From the NCBI GenBank assembly GCA_029844215.1, contig CM056730.1:55068924-55132923 (forward strand): a DNA stretch of 64,000 nucleotides. The letters are read 5' to 3'. Origin of the DNA: Przewalskia tangutica (Eukaryota > Streptophyta > Magnoliopsida > Solanales > Solanaceae). Shown here in pieces: positions 1-9,771 of the stretch (position 1 is the first letter of the stretch; each line of letters starts with the position of its first letter). The position numbers and the translations under genes are program-made. The notes beneath the pieces are model-generated. The model saw only the letters and a list, made by a program, of their open reading frames with translations, did no database searches and was not told the origin of the DNA.

Positions 1-837
1 CCGGCCATTCGTGACACGGCGCCTTGATATCCGTAGTCGGCTTCGTACTTGCCGTGGTTCGTTGTATAGTATTGTTAGTATGGCTCTGGTATCTGGTAGT
101 TAGCCTTCGTACTTACCCCGTACGGTTTTATGACTCAGGTAGGACTTGGTGTTTGTATGTACTCCTTGGTGTTATTATATCATAGACTGCCGGCAGTGAG
201 GAAGGTATTCCACGGGCATGATTGATGTTGAGGGCGTGAGACCCATAGTTATATTTGAGTGATGACTTTGAGGGCGTGAGTCCCTTTCTTACATGACTGC
301 TTATTTATTATGGACTGTAGTTTGGTTATCATACATGTCTCCTGCTTTATATAGACTGCTATGATTTCATTTACAGTATTTTTCAGTTTCACATACTTGG
401 TACCTGTTGTACTGACCTCCTTCGGGGGGCTGCGTTCATGCCGCAGGTAGAGGTACACCAGTTGTTGATCCTCGTTCATAGGATCGCATTCGGCGTTGGG
501 AAGCTCCGTTTCTCCGGAGGCTTATCTTTTGGTATAGTCCCCTGTCACTGTAGGTACTTGTACATTCAGGGGTATGGCGGGGCCCTGTCCCGTCATGGTG
601 TATAAAAACTCTTAGAGGTCTGTAGTACTGTTGTGGGCAGGGTTTGTAAACAGGATTAAAGCATTGGTTTGAAAGATTTGTATATATATTATTGGAAGGT
701 GACCGTTTTGGTTATCCTGTTCTTATCATATATCTTGTTTCATTTTTAAGTTTTTATTTCCGCCGATTTTCTCTGATGTTGTATCACTAGGGTGCCCGGG
801 GTAAGGCACCAGTCACGGGCGTGGATCGGTCGTGACA
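1..837 (+). mobile_element. Element A, 3' part of the 5' LTR (cut by window edge)
   Basis: This is the end of a plus-strand LTR. It matches the last ~800 bases of the complete LTR at 3255-6646, ends in GGTCGTGACA, and is followed by a primer-binding site, so it is the 5' LTR of the element whose 3' LTR ends at 6646. It includes the tail of the GGTATCTGGTAGTTAGCC minisatellite (about 1-160) and a GGGGCCCTGTCC palindromic box near 580. It also has a TATATATATTATT stretch at 668-683 and two inverted repeats at the extreme end (GGTGCC/GGCACC and GTCACG/CGTGAC, 791-837). Its CTG sites are mostly intact, unlike the copy at 5860-6646. Confidence 0.9.
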
Positions 838-841
838 AAAG

Positions 842-852
842 TGGTATCGAGC
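842..852 (+). other. Element A primer-binding site (tRNA-iMet type, degraded)
   Basis: TGGTATCGAGC lies four bases after the LTR end. The undamaged form in this window is TGGTATCAGAGC (62595-62606), the usual complement of the 3' end of plant initiator tRNA-Met used to prime minus-strand synthesis in many Ty1/copia and Ty3/gypsy elements. The missing base falls in a CAG, as in many other places here. Confidence 0.85.
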
Positions 853-897
853 GATTAATCCTCGGAAAGTGTCTCTGACCGTGTCTAGTAGAGTCTT

Positions 898-931
898 GAT
901 TATCGGTGTGTTGTGCACCACATCTATAATC
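898..931 (+). other. Leader palindrome (candidate RNA dimerisation/packaging hairpin), element A
   Basis: A 34-nt near-palindrome: outer arms GATTAT/ATAATC, an inner stem, and the self-complementary centre GTGCAC. It lies 45 nt downstream of the primer-binding site and ~107 nt upstream of the gag ATG. The same structure is at 11074-11107, 26004-26037, 35032-35065, 41073-41106 (minus), 62653-62686 (plus), and slightly shortened at 54523-54554 and 58694-58724 (minus). Pair 9/26 is G-T here, G-C in B and A-T in F, so base pairing is kept. A role in RNA dimerisation is inferred by analogy with retroviral leaders. Confidence 0.55.
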
Positions 932-1038
932 GTGAGGTCGCAGGACATTTAGGATTAGTTTCCATTCTTCTCATTCCGAGATCGTGCCTTAGAGGCGTGT
1001 TATAAGTTGGACCCTCCGACGCATTTCGTTTTACGATT

Positions 1039-2210
1039 ATGCCTCCGCGCAAGGCAACCCGCCAGATGGGCAAGCGGCCGAGGAAGCCGCTGGTAGGATC
1101 TGAGGAGTACGGGGCGCAGCCCTGGCCATTACCTGAGATAGTACTTCAGACGGCGAGTTTTGCGACGCCGCCAGCCCCAGCAGAGTATATAGCCGCAGCC
1201 GTGGCTGCTGAGACCACAAGACTGAGCCTCCATCCACGGCACAGGCGAGAGGAGATGGGTTACAAGGAGATGGCGCAGTTATTGGCCAGGATAGTGGCAA
1301 GGCACGAGGATAAGCCGATGCGGCGGTCGATGCCGTAGTACCCGTAGTTCACCCGAAGCGTATAGTTTGAGATCGGGACTTTACGAGTTGCAGCAGCCGA
1401 TGTTTTATGGATCGAGGCCCGAGGATGATCCACGGGAGTTCATCGAGCGATTCTGACGGACCATGAGTGATCAAGGCTTCGGAGACCGAGCCAGTGGTCT
1501 TAGGTTCACATCGGCTGCGTGATACTGCAGTCGACTGGTTTGATTCGTGGAAGCTGTCCCGGGGGGAGCATGCGCCTCCAGCTATTTGGGAAGAGTTCTC
1601 GGAGGTATTTCTTGCACATTTCTTGCCTCCACAGACGAGGAGGGCTCGGGCCGACAAATTTTTGGTGTTGAGGCAGAGCGGGCATACGGTTCGGGAGTAC
1701 AATGTGAAGTTCGACTCATTAGCTCGGTATGTCCCCGCGTTAGTAGCTTGATATGGAGGGCGAGTGCACCGCCACGCCACCGGCTTGATGACTACTTGGC
1801 GAGGCTTGTTGGTGTAGCTCTTCACCGGGCATGGACATCGCCCGCACGCAGCTTATGCGCAGGTGTGAGGAGCGGAGAGGTCGACGGAATGACCAAGATC
1901 AGCAGAAGAGGGCCAGAACCAGGGGCCTTCGATAACGTTCGCGGCGGACCGCCTCAACAACAGGCTAGTTATGTACCTCCGCCAGTACAGAGTGGTCCTC
2001 CGATCTTGGGGCGTTTGGGATATTCGTGGAGCGGTCGGGGCTCCTGTGTTTGTGTTTTCGGGAGTAGGAATGCTCGCGGATAAGGTCACCCTTGTCTCGG
2101 TGTGGCCGTTGTGGAAAACTTCATAAGGAGAATGTCGTACTAATTTGGGAGATTGTTATGCTTTCGCCAACAGGCCATTTGGCGAGAGATGTCCGACTGA
2201 GTAGCTTGGT
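1039..2210 (+). pseudogene. gag: Element A gag remnant (capsid core and two CCHC zinc knuckles)
   Basis: Translation starts at ATG 1039 with a basic N-terminus (MPPRKATRQMGKRPRK) and is open to 1338. After a frame change, 1467-1751 carries the retrotransposon gag core: VDWFDSW, then FLAHFLPPQTRRARADKF and REYNVKFDSLARYVPALV, close to Tekay/Del gag. Near 2101-2136 is a first zinc knuckle (CGRCGKLH, with the final cysteine put out of frame by one missing base). Near 2153-2199 is a damaged second knuckle (GHLARDCP-like). Gag would form the virus-like particle and bind RNA. The frame is broken at least four times; several breaks lie at CTG/CAG/CCGG sites and may be sequence errors. No protease or RT follows. 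Confidence 0.85.
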
Positions 2211-3242
2211 AGGATAGCACAGGCTACGATATCAGTTGCGGGTTCTTCACCTTCCATAGCTAGGCAGGATGCTCATACACCGGCAGGCCACGGCAGAGGT
2301 CGCGATAGAAGTTCCCAGTTTTAGCGGTCCTTTGAACCGCCTATCGTTTCAGGTATATCCTTAACCCTCTAGAGTTTAGCATGCGTGATGCGATGATTAT
2401 ATGTTGAGTACTATGTACAGATAGCATTGTGTATATTGTGGTTTAGAGACATGGTTAGTTGAAAGAATAAGTATGGGGACAGGGAAGGTATGAACCTTAG
2501 AATATTACACGTTGAGACCTTAGATGTAAGGCCGGCTTGAATAAAAGATTTTACGGTTAGTCTTTGTCAAATACTTGGTATGCGTATAAATGTATTATGG
2601 GATAATTCCATGGGTTGTGTAAGATGAAAGTGGTAGCCTTCAGGACTTGAATAGGTAAGATTGTTCCGGATCAGGAGAACAAGTGTTTGGCGCGATAGCG
2701 GGTCGGGTTGAGTACCGATTGCGGGTCAACCCGCGGCCTGTATTGTGGTGGGGTCAGTTCGGGGTGGTCCCGCCAGGTGGTAGGGTCACGAGGGTGCCAG
2801 GCCCAAGTTTAGATGACCATCGTATGAGTTCGTGGATATGTTCGACCAGAATCGGATCGTGAAGGCCGGGAATGGCCTTAAAGAAGATCGAGGCTAGTAA
2901 GATGACCAAGTTTGGAGGTAGTGGCTCCAGAAATTTTGGGAACTGAAGTAATGACTGAAGTATGGTCCATATACTAGAAAGAGTTCAACTGTTCGAGAAG
3001 AGTACGACGAGTAAGGAAGGAAGTAAACATGTGCTAAGAAAATAGAAATGATCATTTTGTTGTGAAGTAAAGGTGCGAAGAGCAAGGTTGGGAGCTTTTG
3101 TAATGCTAGAGGTGATTCCTTGTTGACTTGGGTTAAGTAATTACGCGTGTGTTATTTTGTGGCCAGGTGTGGCATTGGCAACTTGTTAAGAGAAACTTTA
3201 TCGTTATCCGTCGTGAGCAGGAACATTCGGGACGAATGTTTC
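2211..3242 (+). other. Element A non-coding internal region between gag and 3' LTR
   Basis: No frame of useful length is seen. Bases ~2340-2700 match, in reverse complement, the segment between gag and integrase in C, F, G, H and I. Bases ~2735-2880 match the start of the integrase-derived stretch (CCCGCCAGGTGGTAGGGTC), then the homology jumps directly to the 3' untranslated part (2895-3242) matching 32713-33170. The integrase core present in C, H and I is therefore missing here. Confidence 0.7.
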
Positions 3243-3254
3243 TAAGGAGGAGAA
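3243..3254 (+). other. Element A polypurine tract
   Basis: TAAGGAGGAGAA directly abuts the LTR start TGTTATACC. This is the position and composition of the plus-strand primer of LTR retrotransposons. Equivalent tracts on the minus strand flank the 3' LTRs of C (15222), F (24126), G (32713), H (46782) and I (52443). Confidence 0.85.
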
Positions 3255-3461
3255 TGTTATACCGTATTTCTCGAGTATGCGTGGGCGTACGTACCATAGT
3301 TTAAGCCTTAAGTAGGCAAAGTGGCGAAATTTGTGCACAACTAGCGAAAAGAGTCGTTTTCCGACGAAACGTTTTCCGGACTTTGCGAAGGGAAAAATAC
3401 GGCTATGTCATTTATAATTTTTGCGGATTTTTCCGAGAGATGAAATATTTTGGACCAACGA

Positions 3462-3483
3462 GAGGGTGACAAGTGTCACCCTC
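3462..3483. promoter_or_regulatory. 22-bp inverted repeat near LTR start
   Basis: GAGGGTGACA and TGTCACCCTC face each other with only the two central bases unpaired. The same box occurs in every LTR type here even where flanking sequence is unrelated. In D (7046-7068), I (52122-52138, 57669-57686) and J (59626-59643) the centre is a perfect CACGTG G-box. In F it is GGGACACTTGTCACCC (23668, 29085). A factor-binding role is inferred. Confidence 0.5.
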
Positions 3484-3650
3484 AAGTGGAGCAGTGGGGC
3501 ATTTTTAGCCTTGTTTTGGTCAAGGAGTTGGTAGGATATTTTGAGATATTTTTGTGTAGTTGATGAGCAAGTGGGAACTACAAACACATGTCCAAATCTT
3601 GACCCTCCACTTGCCCCCCCACTTGGCTTGATCTTGGCCATTTAAAGTCC

Positions 3651-3658
3651 TATAAATA
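3651..3658 (+). promoter_or_regulatory. Candidate LTR TATA box
   Basis: TATAAATA stands 396 bp after the LTR start and is followed by TTCTTCATCCA about 25 bases on, a spacing that suits a plant core promoter and start site. The same pair occurs on the minus strand in B (13267), C (14598), E (18422), G (37935), H (46250) and I (51759, 57320). If used, U3 is only 0.4-0.7 kb and most of the long LTR is R-U5. Confidence 0.55.
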
Positions 3659-4863
3659 CCTTAGTTGAAGACTTATTCTTCATCCACAAATCAATTTCCA
3701 AGTCTCAAAATCTCTCCCCTTTGATAAGTATTCGCCCAAGGTATCCCCTCGAGAAGCCTTGGCCGAGAGTATACCCCCTTTGCCTAGTTGTTTTCAGAAT
3801 ACACCCCCTTGGTAGAAAAGTATTCTCCAAGTATTGTTACTATTCCAAAATACTCGCCCAAATACCTTGTAGTATTCCAAGGTTACACCTATACTAAAAG
3901 CCCGGAAATACTATAATACATCCTTTAGCCACTAAACGAAACCCTAAGGAAAACCTTCATAGTCGGTTGAAGAGTTAAGTAGAAGTTGAGTAGAACTTCA
4001 AAGGGATGTTTGGAGCGGTTGGAGCGCCTGCAGTGAGCTAAACGTTGCTCATGATCGACATTAAATCTTGGATAATTTTGGGCTTACTGAGGTAAATACT
4101 CATGTCCTTCTATTGTAATTGGAAATTACATACGTAGTAGTATAGAAATGAATATAAGATTCATGAAGGATATTACGTAAAAGAATTGAATCAAATCACA
4201 TCAAGAATATTAAAGAAGAAGATTAAATCAGACGTACATACGATCGTATTTACGAGACTTGTGTAGTTGGCGGGTAGGGAAGTGCTGCCCAATTTTCCGT
4301 AGAATAAAGGAGTCTGTATCTAGAAATATTTTACAGAATAGTCTAGACATTGATAGACTTATATGACCGATATAGGTTGAAGTACCGCGAGTAGCATATT
4401 CTACTCGAAAGGTGGAAAAGGCTAGCAGGATTACAATACTTTGGAGCTATTTGCTAATAGTCGATAAATCGTCGCGAGGTATGTGATTCTTCCTATACTC
4501 TTGAGCATGATATTTTAAAAGAATATATATATAGTACGGTAGACGTACGTGTGTTAACTGAACGTAGTTTTACGGCAATGTCTTTTGACTTAAGCCTGAA
4601 TAATAAGAATCTTGAAGTATTTCAAAAGATTTAAGAACCGTTTTTGAAAGAAGAGTAATACTTGGTTTTGAAAGCTTAAGTTATACTAGCTTTATGGGAA
4701 GTTAGGTATAACGACTTAAGAGTGATAAAAGGAACGGTTGACTTAATTTGAATTGATTTAAAGTCTGTTAAAGTGTGAAACCTCATTCGTGAGTAATGAG
4801 TACCTGGTTTTTAAAGGAATAATGTTTTACAGATTTCGGAAATAAGAATAAGTTATTATATTA

Positions 4864-4955
4864 AAACCAGTAGAAACCTCCATCTGCATAGAAGCTTAGA
4901 TAAGACGAAATTGTATTACAGTTCCTAGATCATGGCTGCTTTAATAAGAATCAGT
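4864..4955. repeat. Conserved ~85-bp block inside LTR
   Basis: It reads AAACCAGTAGAAACCTCCAT to CTAGATCATGGCTGC here and is nearly unchanged, as reverse complement, in E (16827-16908), F (22258-22340, 27657-27740), G (30713-30795, 36365-36450), H (45099-45178) and I (50684-50750, 56245-56315). B, C, D and J lack it. No ORF or known motif is recognised. Confidence 0.55.
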
Positions 4956-5059
4956 ATAAACAAGCATTGATTTTCTTAAATTTCCAAAGTAAGGAACTTG
5001 ATTTCTAAAAGAAAAGATGACTTGAGGAATTGATGAGTTTTTGGTTTAAAACATAAAGT

Positions 5060-5092
5060 GTTATAACAGCTTTATGGGAAGTTAGTTATAAC
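5060..5092. promoter_or_regulatory. GTTATAAC-CTTTATGGGAAGTT-GTTATAAC module
   Basis: Two palindromic GTTATAAC boxes flank CTTTATGGGAAGTT. A second, less perfect copy is at 4681-4712. Most LTRs in the window carry one or two copies (for example 8863-8895, 17129-17165, 17325-17352, 22428-22460, 61134-61167). It survives when the surrounding LTR sequence has diverged, which suggests function; none is known to me. Confidence 0.5.
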
Positions 5093-5572
5093 GACTTTAT
5101 GAAAACAAAAGAATGGTTTTATCATTGGTTTTAAAGTGATAACTTGACTTTAAAAAGGAGAAGTGTTTTGGTCTAAAAAGAAGGCATGGTATTGTCTTAA
5201 TTTGGTTTAAAAAGGAAAGTATGGAAGTTGTTTTGGTTTACTTAAAAATGTTAGTCACTCTATTTTTATAATACGGGCATCGTGACCTTTGTAAAAGAAA
5301 TGGGTCTTTTAAAAAGAATTTAACGTACGTAGTACTTTGGGATTAAAACCTAGACTTTGGCATAAAATGAAAGTACCTTGAGTGGTGTATGTTTGCGTGT
5401 GATAGCTTTGTCGTGCTAGTATTGTATTTCTATACCGCCGCGTCTCTCAATGGAGGGCCGACTGATTTGTTATGATATTACTTGACGCGTCTGCAGCGAC
5501 GTAGAATTCCAGCACGCCTCGCTGATAGTGTTATTCCATGGACTAACTCTCCATGAGGTTTCTTACTGATTC

Positions 5573-5970
5573 GGCCTTGGTATCTGGTGGTCGGCTTTCG
5601 TACTTGTCCCGTCTCGTGGCTGATTCGGCCTTGGTACCTGGTAGTTAGCCCTCGCACTTGCCCCGTTCAGTTTAGTGGCGAAGTCTCGTGATACGGCCTT
5701 GGTATCTGGTAGTTAGCCCTCGTACTTGCCCCGCCACCACGTGACACGGCCTCAGTATCCGTAGTCGGCCAGACTTGCCCGTGACGCCTTCATGGCGAGT
5801 CTCGTGATACGCCTGGTATCCGTAGTTAGCCTCAGATTGCCTTGGCCAGCTACGTGACACGCCTTGGTATCCGTAGTCGGCCGACTTGCCCCGTGACGCC
5901 CGTGGTTTGGTTGTATAGTATTGTTAGTATGGCTCTGGTATCTGGTAGTTAGCCTTCGTACTTGCCCCGT
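5573..5970. repeat. Minisatellite of element A LTR
   Basis: About seven imperfect units of ~53-67 bp, each with GGCCTTGGTATCTGGTAGTTAGCC followed by CGTACTTGCCCCG. Later units have lost bases at CTG and CGG sites. It occupies the same place in the LTR as the differing minisatellites of the other elements: between the GTTATAAC modules and the conserved GGAGACATGTATGATAAC anchor. Confidence 0.75.
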
Positions 5971-6646
5971 ACGGTTTTTATGACTCAGGTAGGACTTGGT
6001 GTTTGTATGTACTCTCGTGTTATTATATCATGATCGCGGCAGCGGGAAGGTATTCCACGCATGATTGATGTTGAGGCGTGAGACCCATAGTTATATTCGA
6101 GTGATGACTTTGAGGCGTGAGTCCCCGCTCTTACATGATCGCTATTTATTATGGATCGTAGTTTGGTTATCATACATGTCTCTGCTTTATATAGATCGCT
6201 ATGATTTCATTTACGTATTTTTCGCCACATACTTGGTACTGTTGTCGACCTCCTGGGCCGCGTCATGCCGCAGCAGTAGAGGTACACCGATTGTTGATCC
6301 TCGCTCATAGGATCGCAGTCGGCGTTGGGAAGCTCCGTTTCTCCGAGGCTTATCTTTTGGTATAGTCCTCACATCGTAGGTACTTGTACATCTGTGGTAT
6401 GGCGGCCCCGTCCGTCATGTTGTATAAAAACTCTTAGGTGCAGTAATGCTGTGGGCGGGTTTGTAAAAGGATTAAACTGTTCGGTTTGAAAGATTTGTAT
6501 ATATATTATTGGAAGGTGACCGTTTTGGTTATCTGTTTATCATATATCTTGTTTCATTTTTAAGTTTTTATTTCCGCTGATTTTCTGCGATGTTGTATCA
6601 CTAGGGTGCCCGGTAAGGCACGACCACGCCCGGATCGGTCGTGACA

Positions 6647-6915
6647 CGCATGCTCTCCCGATAGCTCCCACGAATCAAACCCGATCGCGGTATCACGCAG
6701 CCGATGCGAACCCAAGACCACCGACTCGGTCTCCGAAGCCTTGATCACTCTCATGATCCGCTTTAACTGTCGGATGAACTCCTGCGGATCATCATCAGGC
6801 CTCGACCCATAGAACTCTGGCGAGCTGCAACTCAGAAAATCCCGTAGCCTCAAACTATCCGACCTCGGGTGAACCACGGGTACTACTGGGACTGGAACTG
6901 CTGCATCCAGCCTAT
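6647..6915 (-). pseudogene. gag: Element B gag, middle part (split by A and D)
   Basis: The minus strand encodes VHPRSDSLRLRDFLSC, then PEFYGSRPDDDPQEFIRQLK and VIKASETESVVLGSHRLRDTA, the region just before and at the start of the gag core. It is joined to 10702 across solo LTR D and runs left into element A's insertion point. CCTAT at 6911-6915 is the left half of D's target-site duplication. The rest of B's internal region must lie left of the window. Confidence 0.85.
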
Positions 6916-9339
6916 TGTTACACCCCGTATTTTCAGGATATGTGTTAAGAATGTACGTAAGAACTCACAAGTGTTAAGATTTGAGACTAGTAAAAATTTA
7001 TCGGAATTATGAAATTGTCGGAAAACGAATTATTATGACGAATGGGAGGGCGACACGTGTCACCCCCCCTTTAGAAAGCTTGGACGAAAAATGCCATGGA
7101 CAAAAAGGTCATTTGACCTTAGGTAGGATGATTAAGTCTTGCAAGTGTGAGCTTGTGAAAATTGACTAGGTCAAGGGGACCACAAGTCTTGATATTTAAG
7201 TGAAGCTCATCCAAGCCACCCAATTGTTCACATTTTGACCCTCCAATGTGCTATATATTACTACTAGTAGCAAGACAACTTCTATACTTAGCCAAATTTT
7301 CAAGAGATTGGAGGAACTCTTAGTGAAGCTCACGGGTTCACGAAAAAGAAAGGAGGAAAAAATTTGTTTGTTGTCCAATAATCTCCCCACTTTAAACCAA
7401 GGTTCTTGAGTGTATTGTAAGTGTATCTCAATAGAAAAATCTCGGAAAAAGATAGTTTTCGGGATAGTCGCAAAGCGAAAACCTAGTTGTCTTTCTAGGT
7501 TTTGTTTGGAAGTTTGAAGGAACTTTGTTGGTGTTGTTCTAAGGGTCTCAACTAGCGGATTGAAGTGTCTTGAAGAGGCTCTAAGTTACTAAGGAGCGAC
7601 TTCGGATTTGGAGATTGGATTAAGATTCGTTGAGGTATAATCTTGTCCCTTAAAAGTGTTACAAGATTATTTATATTGTTGTTAGCTTTACATGTTGCTA
7701 GCATGAAGTTTATATGTTGAAGTTAGATAAGTATTATGGATTGATTGTAGTCTTAAATCGAAATGTCATTTAAGCCTTGTGAAGTTGGATTACAATTTAG
7801 TCGTTATTGGAATCGTCGACGTTACTTACTTGAAGCTTATAGTGGTTATAATCGATTGCGACTTGATATCATGTTAGGCTAATAACTTGGATTGAAATGG
7901 AAATTGGATAAGAATTGATGTTGTAGTACTTGAGTTAATGGATTGGCCTAGTAAGTTGTATTAATTTGATATCTATTGTGGGGCGGAATTCTACACGTCT
8001 AGTAGGCGTGTAATCCCCTATTGTTGATTTCATTGGTTGGGCCTTAAATGTGGCGTGTTTGGTTATTGTATTCGGCCTTGAAAAAGGTGGCAAAGTGAGT
8101 AGAAACAAAGGAGGTGTTGTCCGATTTTCCGTAGAATTTAGTGACTTAGCACTTAGAATATTCTACGTTTGAAGTAAGAGGTTAATGGACGTATTGTGAC
8201 CATTATAGGTTGAAGTACTAAGTATAGCGTATCCTACTTGAAGGATGGAATAGCTATCAAGGTTGAAGTACTTTGGAGCATTTTGCTACTTGTCGATAAT
8301 CGTCGCGAGGTATGTGAACCTCTTCCTTCCTTTGGCATGATTCTATGTATGGAATATACCTGTGGTATCATTTCATGTTTCCTTCTACTCTTAGAAGTTA
8401 AGAGGTAGTTGCGTGATTTACTCCATGTAAAGTTAATGTCAAAGTTATCCTAAGTCCTTACCGAGTCTTATGGGGGATGTTGGTAAGAGTCGTTAGGAGG
8501 TACTTTGGAGCCAAGTTGACTTGGCTAATTTATGGCTACTTGAATAAGATCGTTATAAATAAGTATAACTTATTCACAACGCACCAAGTATATGTTACTT
8601 AACTTATAAAAATTTACGTATGAAGTTTTAAGGATATGGATCTCAAATTCTTAAGGTTAAGAGACTTTATTTTTTTCAAGTTAGGAGACTTGATTCTTAA
8701 AGGAAGAAATGAATTGATTTACAAGTATAGAATACTCGATTTGGAAAGACTTGATTTCTAAAGTTAAGAAACTTGTTTTCTTAAAAGTTAAGGGACTTGA
8801 AGTATTTTGAAAGTGTAAGTCTCCTGGTAATAAAAGGAATGAATTTGTCCAGAACATAAAGAATTATAACGGCTTTATGGGAAGTTGGTTATAACAACTT
8901 TATGGAAGATTAAAAGAATGGTTTTCTTCAGTAATGTAAGCAAAGAAATGATCTGAAATAAAGAAGGGCAAACTGTTTTTAAGGTACCAATTGCTTAATG
9001 TTTTTAAGAAAGAAGGCACTTGATTTAGAAGCCGGTAATTGTATTTCTAAAAAGGTATTGTGACTTGTCTTGAAGGTAGGTATGACTTGATACTACGGCT
9101 GTTAGTATCTTGGAAGTTTTATTTGAAAAAGAGTCTTTCTAAAGGAGTAGAGGTGTGTAGTACTTGGGGTTAAATTCCCGGATTTTTATGTGAGAAACGG
9201 AATTGCCATGAGTTTATAAAAATGGAAGTCTAAGGGTTTAATGAACTTGCCTGTATTTGCTTGTGATAGCTTTAAGTGCAAGTATTATATGTTACGTTGT
9301 CGTGACTCTCAGTTGGAGGTCACCGCCTGTTGTTATAAG

Positions 9340-9725
9340 TTTACTTGACGCATCGAAGTGATGTGGGATTCCACGGGTATGCTTCCATCATGATTGATCC
9401 TGGACATGCTTATACGATGTGGATTCCGGCATGACCAGGACGCGTGAGATGCCGGACATTTTATCGACGACCGGCAGACGGGGATTCCAGGTATGCTTCC
9501 ATTGTGATTGATCTTGGCCATGCATATCGATGAGGATGCCGGCATGCCGAGGACGCGTTAGATGCCCGCGTTTATTACTCCATGGCCACGCTTATACGAT
9601 GTGGGATTCCGGCATGCGACCATGTTATATTTTACTCCGGGCTAGCTCATGAAGACTGCACCTACGATGAGGACGCCGAGGCACGTTATGGCCACGCTTA
9701 TACGATGTGGGATTAGGGCATGCGC
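9340..9725. repeat. Minisatellite of solo LTR D
   Basis: Imperfect repeats built on CTTATACGATGTGGGATTCC and GGCATG, with a second wave after the TA tract (9830-9975). Units are irregular and many have lost bases at CAG/CTG/CCGG. Not related in sequence to the minisatellites of the other LTRs. Confidence 0.6.
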
Positions 9726-9728
9726 GCG

Positions 9729-9729
<1 letters not shown>

Positions 9730-9767
<38 letters not shown>
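9730..9767. repeat. (TA)19 microsatellite
   Basis: Uninterrupted alternating TA. It lies in the minisatellite zone of solo LTR D and could extrude as a cruciform. Length in assemblies is often unreliable. Confidence 0.95.

Positions 9768-9771
<4 letters not shown>

Larger units (their letters stand above)
3255..6646 (+). mobile_element. Element A 3' LTR (complete, 3392 bp)
   Basis: It begins TGTTATACCGTATTTC after a polypurine tract and ends GGATCGGTCGTGACA. The next bases (CGCATGCTCTCCC) are minus-strand gag of element B, so A was inserted in B; the expected target duplication is CGCAT, but its partner lies outside the window. Inside are a G-box-like palindrome (3462-3483), TATAAATA (3651), two GTTATAAC modules, an 80-bp conserved block (4864-4955) and a minisatellite (5573-5970). 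Length far exceeds the internal region (about 2.4 kb). Confidence 0.92.

Noticed and set aside
668..683. TATATATATTATT as main TATA box
   Set aside because: Present near most LTR ends, but the TATAAATA plus TTCTTCATCCA pair near the LTR start is closer to a plant core promoter; kept only as an alternative.
1349..1825. 158-residue minus-strand frame
   Set aside because: It is antisense to element A's gag core; the plus strand carries the recognisable motifs.
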